From Nocardioides islandensis (GTDB taxonomy: Bacteria > Actinomycetota > Actinomycetes > Propionibacteriales > Nocardioidaceae), in assembly GCF_015352455.1 (NCBI RefSeq), contig NZ_JADKPN010000017.1, positions 40,064 through 104,063 on the forward strand: DNA of 64,000 nucleotides. The letters are read 5' to 3'. Of this stretch, positions 60,810 through 64,000 are shown piece after piece (within the stretch, counting starts at the first letter, position 1; every line of letters starts with the position of its first letter). A program made the translations under genes and the position numbers. The notes beneath the pieces were generated by a model. It searched no databases. It was not told where the DNA came from and worked only from the letters and a program-made list of their open reading frames with translations.

Positions 60810-62108
60810 GTGACCGCGACCCTCGAGCCGAGCACCAAGCGCGGCATCCACCGGGCCTGGTGGGTCGCCGGCATCACCATGGCCGCGCTGGTCGCCGCGG
60901 CCGGCTTCCGCTCGTCGACCGGCGCGCTGCTGGAGCCCCTCGAGGCGGAGTTCGGCTGGTCGAGGGCCACCACGAGCGGGGCCGTCAGCCTGAACCTGGT
61001 CGTCTACGGTCTCACCGCGCCGTTCGCGGCCGCGCTGATGGAGCGCTTCGGCGTACGCCGCGTGGTCGCCCTCGCCCTGTTCCTGGTGTCGCTCGGTTCG
61101 GGTCTGACGCTCCTGATGACCAGCGCCTGGCAGCTGTGGGTGCTGTGGGGGTTCGCGGTCGGCATCGGCACCGGCTCGCTGGCCCTGGTGTTCGGCGCGA
61201 TCGTCGCCAACCGCTGGTTCGTCACGCACCGGGGCGTGGTCGTCGGGGTCTTCTCGGCGGCATCCTCGACCGGCCAGCTCGTCTTCCTGCCGGCGATCGC
61301 CCACCTGGCCGACGGTCCTGGCTGGCGCTGGGCGGCGGGGCTGGTCAGTGTGTTCGCACTGGTGCTGGCGCCGCTCGTCTGGCTGGTGCTCCGCGACCGT
61401 CCGGCGGACGCCGGCACCACGGCGTACGGCGCCACCGAGGCCGACCTACCGCCACCGCCCCCGACCGAGTCGGCCGCCCGGGTGGCGATCCGGACGCTGC
61501 GCGAGAGCAGTCGCAGCCGGGTGTTCTGGTGCCTCTTCCTGTCGTTCTGGATCTGTGGCTGGTCGACCAACGGCCTCATCGGCACCCACTTCATCCCGGC
61601 TGCCCACGACCACGGCATGCCCGAGACGACCAGCGCGACGCTGCTGGCGCTGATCGGGGTCTTCGACATCGTGGGCACCGTCGCCAGCGGGTGGCTGACC
61701 GACCGGGTCGACAGCCGCTACCTGCTCTTCACCTACTACTTCTTCCGCGGGCTCTCCCTGCTCGTGGTGCCGTGGCTGCTCGCCGACGCGGTGCACCCGA
61801 GCCTGTTCGTGTTCATCGTGTTCTACGGCCTGGACTGGGTGGCCACCGTGCCGCCGACCGTCGCCCTGTGTCGCCAGCACTTCGGCGTCGAGAGAGCGGG
61901 CGTGGTGTTCGGCTGGGTCTTCGCCAGCCACATGGTCGGCGCCGGGATCGCGGCGTCGTACGCCGGGTGGGTGCGGCAGGAGGCCGGCGACTACTTCGCG
62001 GCCTGGATGACCGCCGGGGGGATGTGCATCGGCGCCGCCGCGCTGGTGCTGCTGATCCCGCGGCACCGCGTCGAGGCGGTCGACACCGTGACGACCGCGC
62101 AGCTCTGA
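60810..62108 (+). CDS. MFS transporter, oxalate/monocarboxylate-like group
   Basis: Major facilitator permease of 432 residues with about 12 helices and a cytoplasmic central loop (about 200-225, GTTAYGATEADLPPPPPTES). Marks are GWSRATTSGAVSLNLVVYG in loop 1 and GIGTGSLALVFGAIVANRWF, as in OFA/MCT-like carriers of organic acids. Divergent from the aminotransferase gene, with 93 bases between the starts, so it could carry that enzyme's substrate or product; this is inference. The GTG follows a TAGAAT box. Confidence 0.85.
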   Translation: MTATLEPSTKRGIHRAWWVAGITMAALVAAAGFRSSTGALLEPLEAEFGWSRATTSGAVSLNLVVYGLTAPFAAALMERFGVRRVVALALFLVSLGSGLTLLMTSAWQLWVLWGFAVGIGTGSLALVFGAIVANRWFVTHRGVVVGVFSAASSTGQLVFLPAIAHLADGPGWRWAAGLVSVFALVLAPLVWLVLRDRPADAGTTAYGATEADLPPPPPTESAARVAIRTLRESSRSRVFWCLFLSFWICGWSTNGLIGTHFIPAAHDHGMPETTSATLLALIGVFDIVGTVASGWLTDRVDSRYLLFTYYFFRGLSLLVVPWLLADAVHPSLFVFIVFYGLDWVATVPPTVALCRQHFGVERAGVVFGWVFASHMVGAGIAASYAGWVRQEAGDYFAAWMTAGGMCIGAAALVLLIPRHRVEAVDTVTTAQL

Positions 62109-62155
62109 CCCGCGCACCCTCCAACCATCCACCCGGCGCGGAGCGTTCTGGGAGT

Positions 62156-62704
62156 GTGGAGGTCGTGCCAGGAGGCATCACGGATCGCGTCGCCGACGGG
62201 GCGACGGGCGACGCGGACGCGTTCAGCGCGTGGGCGGCCTCCGCGCAGCGCCGCCTGCTGCGCACGGCCGTGTTGCTGACCGGCGACCACCAGCGCGCCG
62301 AGGACCTGGTCCAGGAGGCCCTGGTCAAGGTGGCCCTGCGCTGGCGGCGCCTGCGTGACGGACGGCCCGAGGCGTACGCCCGCCAGGTCATCGTGCGCGA
62401 CAACATCTCCTGGTGGCGCAAGCACCGGCGCGAGGTGCTGGTCGAGCCGCCCGAGGGCAGGCCCGTCGACCTCACCGACTCCACCGAACGGCGGCTGCTG
62501 CTGGACCGCGCGCTGGCCGCCCTGACGCCGCGGCAGCGGGCGGTCGTGGTGCTGCGCTACTACGACGACCTGACCGAGCAGGCCACCGCCGACGCCCTCG
62601 GCGTCGCCGTCGGCACCGTCAAGAGCCAGACCCACCTGGCGCTGCGCCGGCTCGCGGAGGCGGCGCCGGAGCTGGCCGAGTACCTGGGCGAGGAGGTCCG
62701 ATGA
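62156..62704 (+). CDS. ECF sigma factor, SigE-like actinobacterial type
   Basis: Extracytoplasmic-function sigma factor of 182 residues. Region 2 is LLRTAVLLTGDHQRAEDLVQEALVKVALRW (in pieces at about 35-65), and region 4 is LTPRQRAVVVLRYYDDLTEQATADALGVAVGTVKSQTHLALRRL at about 123-166. The wording is that of the SigE-family of short ECF factors in Nocardioides-like bacteria. The start is GTG at 62156 or nine bases later at 62165 (GGAGG nearby). It overlaps the next gene by four bases (ATGA), so its partner is translated with it. Confidence 0.85.
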   Translation: MEVVPGGITDRVADGATGDADAFSAWAASAQRRLLRTAVLLTGDHQRAEDLVQEALVKVALRWRRLRDGRPEAYARQVIVRDNISWWRKHRREVLVEPPEGRPVDLTDSTERRLLLDRALAALTPRQRAVVVLRYYDDLTEQATADALGVAVGTVKSQTHLALRRLAEAAPELAEYLGEEVR

Positions 62705-63810
62705 CCACCCAACGGCTGCGTGACCTGCTCGACGAGCGGGTCGCCGACATCGACGTCCCGGACCTCGCCGGTCTCGCGTGGGAGCGGGCGGACGGCGTAC
62801 GCCGCCGGCGCCGGGCCGTCGCGGTGGGCGTGGCCGCGCTGGCCATGGTCGCGGTGGCCGGCACCGTCGCCGTGGTGGACCAGCGCGACTCCATCGAGCG
62901 ATCGCCGAGTGGTCGCCCGACGAGCACCCCGCCGACTCCCGAACCCGCCCCGGAGACTCCGCGCGCCACCCTCGCCGGCGAGTTCCGCGGCGCGCCGTTC
63001 TGGTGGGCACCGCCGGCGGCGCTCGACGGCGACCTGCCCGTCCTCCAGGTGCCCGGGCTTCCCGAGGAGCTGTCGATGGGCACGGCGCCCTACGCCGACA
63101 ACCCACCGGACCACGTGGACGCCGTCTTCGGGATGGGCAAGCAGCAGTACCTGCTGTTCTCCGACGAGCAGCTCGTCTCCGTCGACCTGTCCGGGCGGCT
63201 CGGACCCGTCGCCGACGAGGGCGGCAACGAGTTCAGCCCCCTCGGGGACGGGAGCGTCTCGCCCGACGGCACCCGGGTGTTCTTCAGGCAGCCCGACGGG
63301 CTCGAGGTATGGAGTCTGGCGACGAACAGCTGGGACTCCGTCCCGATGAGCCTCGACGACGTCGAGAGATCCGTGTGGACACTCGACGGTCACGTCGGGC
63401 TGGCGAGGAGCTCCGGTCGCCCCGACCCGTGGGACCGCGGCGACCACCAGTGGACCTTCCCCGTCGCCGGACCCGACGCCACGGCCGCCGAGCTGGACTG
63501 GATGGCCGAAGGGGTGAGCGCGCCGACGGCGAACGAGCCCGGTCAGTACGCCAACCCGGAGTTCCTGGCCGCCGGAACGCCGGATGCCCCTGAGCTCCTC
63601 GCGTTCGGGGACGGCCGCAGCAAGATGTGCTGCGTACCGATGGCGTGGTTCAGCCACGACTTCGTGCTCTTCTCCGCTTCGGCGCCCGACGGCGCGTACC
63701 GCGTCCTGGCCTGGCGGGTCGGCACGCCCGACCTCTACCGCGTCAGCGAGTACGTCGACCTGCCGCCGCGGAACTTCTCGGCGAGCTGGGCCAAGAACGC
63801 CTTCCGGTGA
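62701..63810 (+). CDS. membrane-anchored partner of the ECF sigma factor, extracytoplasmic domain of unknown type
   Basis: Protein of 369 residues: a short cytoplasmic N-terminus (1-35) with DVPDLAGLAWERADGVRRRR, one membrane helix (about 38-59), a Pro/Thr-rich linker (about 66-88) and a large outside domain with propeller-like strands (SPDGTRVFFRQPDG, LEVWSLATNSW). Coupled translation with the sigma gene (ATGA) and the topology suggest an anti-sigma or sensor protein, but the usual zinc-binding HxxxCxxC of ZAS anti-sigma factors is absent. Similar coupled membrane proteins follow SigE-type sigma genes in related actinobacteria. Confidence 0.72.
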   Translation: MTTQRLRDLLDERVADIDVPDLAGLAWERADGVRRRRRAVAVGVAALAMVAVAGTVAVVDQRDSIERSPSGRPTSTPPTPEPAPETPRATLAGEFRGAPFWWAPPAALDGDLPVLQVPGLPEELSMGTAPYADNPPDHVDAVFGMGKQQYLLFSDEQLVSVDLSGRLGPVADEGGNEFSPLGDGSVSPDGTRVFFRQPDGLEVWSLATNSWDSVPMSLDDVERSVWTLDGHVGLARSSGRPDPWDRGDHQWTFPVAGPDATAAELDWMAEGVSAPTANEPGQYANPEFLAAGTPDAPELLAFGDGRSKMCCVPMAWFSHDFVLFSASAPDGAYRVLAWRVGTPDLYRVSEYVDLPPRNFSASWAKNAFR

Positions 63811-63817
63811 TGGCCTC

Positions 63818-63897
63818 GGGCGTGTCTCCTCATCCCATGGCCTGCTGCGCGCCGCCCCGTCGGCGCTCGCGACGGCCGAGGACAAGGAGACACGCCC
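63818..63897. repeat. 13-bp perfect inverted repeat around 54 bases
   Basis: GGGCGTGTCTCCT (63818-63830) is repeated exactly inverted as AGGAGACACGCCC (63885-63897). It starts seven bases after the stop of the sigma-partner gene, and the IS element begins a few bases beyond it. It could be the arms of a small non-autonomous element or a long stem; the function is unknown. Confidence 0.6.
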
Positions 63898-63901
63898 TAG
63901 C

Positions 63902-64000
63902 TGTACCCGGCCATCACGTTGGTAGCAGGCGGCTGATTGGGGGGTGGCCTCCGAGTGCGCTGTGACGGCGTTGAGTGTTGTAGTGCTCGAGCCAGGGGGC
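63902..64000 (-). mobile_element. IS481-family element, partial, inserted at CTAG
   Basis: The element begins TGTACCCGGCC at 63902, directly after CCTAGC (63896-63901). IS481 elements end with TGT and insert at NCTAGN, so this fits exactly. The transposase gene ends 12 bases inside the element. The rest lies beyond the window edge. Confidence 0.7.
63914..64000 (-). CDS. IS481-family transposase, C-terminal 28 residues only
   Basis: Reading leftwards from the window edge to a TGA at 63914, the end of an integrase-core (DDE) transposase is visible: WLEHYNTQRRHSALGG followed by HPPISRLLPT. This HYNxxRxHSALGGxPPxxRL ending is typical of IS481 transposases. Only the last 28 codons are present because the window ends; nothing shows whether the gene is intact. 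Confidence 0.75.
   Translation of the reverse strand, partial: APWLEHYNTQRRHSALGGHPPISRLLPT

Overview
The window is chromosomal DNA of a high-GC actinobacterium. The best guess, from gene content and style rather than from a search, is a Nocardioides-like member of the Nocardioidaceae. Supporting signs are the strong G/C third-position bias, frequent GTG and TTG starts, actinobacterial family proteins (DUF1015, DUF4031, DUF3027, DUF2530, a 13E12/DUF222-HNH protein, bacterial XPB, a SARP regulator, SigE-type ECF factor), a dispersed 'CTGGTCGAGGAGGGACGAAG' type palindromic repeat, and very common leaderless promoters.

Layout, left to right. 1-2569: DUF1015 (cut by the edge), serA and an AlkB-type repair oxygenase. 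2590-5944: a perfect LexA/SOS box sits between alkB and a divergent MacB-like ABC exporter. 5939-11304: a GntR regulator, small metabolic and repair-type genes (CutC-like, DUF4031, VOC, HD, YccF), a CorA-type transporter and a DHFR-like reductase. 11305-13066: a 541-base gap holding a tandem repeat array, then a 13E12/HNH gene. 13148-21986: GNAT, HelD, Pr6Pr, a phosphotransferase, a DUF6916-like protein, an MFS/ArsR divergent pair with a clear operator, MpaB and a small anchored protein. 22100-32584: a secreted choice-of-anchor-L-like protein, XPB helicase, a heterodimeric ABC exporter with one degenerate ATP site, a CGNR protein, an LLM oxidoreductase and the XPB-associated WYL protein. 32621-35698: PP2C, FHA and RDD-FHA signalling genes. 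35720-43857: acyl-CoA ligase, patatin, a secreted S8 protease, HAD, a cold-shock-like protein, MFS and DUF3027. 43978-47590: DUF2530, an NCS2 purine permease, MarR and MFS.

47587-52141 is the str operon rpsL-rpsG-fusA-tuf, with a recognisable promoter, an internal hairpin before fusA and a strong terminator. 52294-54708: a small membrane protein, Mug, VOC and trmB. 54705-59351: a 1418-residue SARP-ATPase-beta-propeller regulator, divergent from an 80-residue secreted peptide whose promoter carries four 11-bp units in tandem, a textbook SARP target layout. 59364-63810: a class III aminotransferase, MFS, and an ECF sigma factor coupled to a membrane-anchored partner. 63902-64000: the end of an IS481-type element inserted at CTAG.

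How it works together: the window is mostly housekeeping chromosome with local regulator/target pairs (LexA box with alkB and ABC, ArsR with MFS, MarR with MFS, SARP with secreted peptide). About half of the genes appear to be transcribed from a TANNNT box lying 6-8 bases before the start codon, so their mRNAs should begin at the start codon. The most interesting candidate system is the SARP regulator with its divergent secreted peptide.
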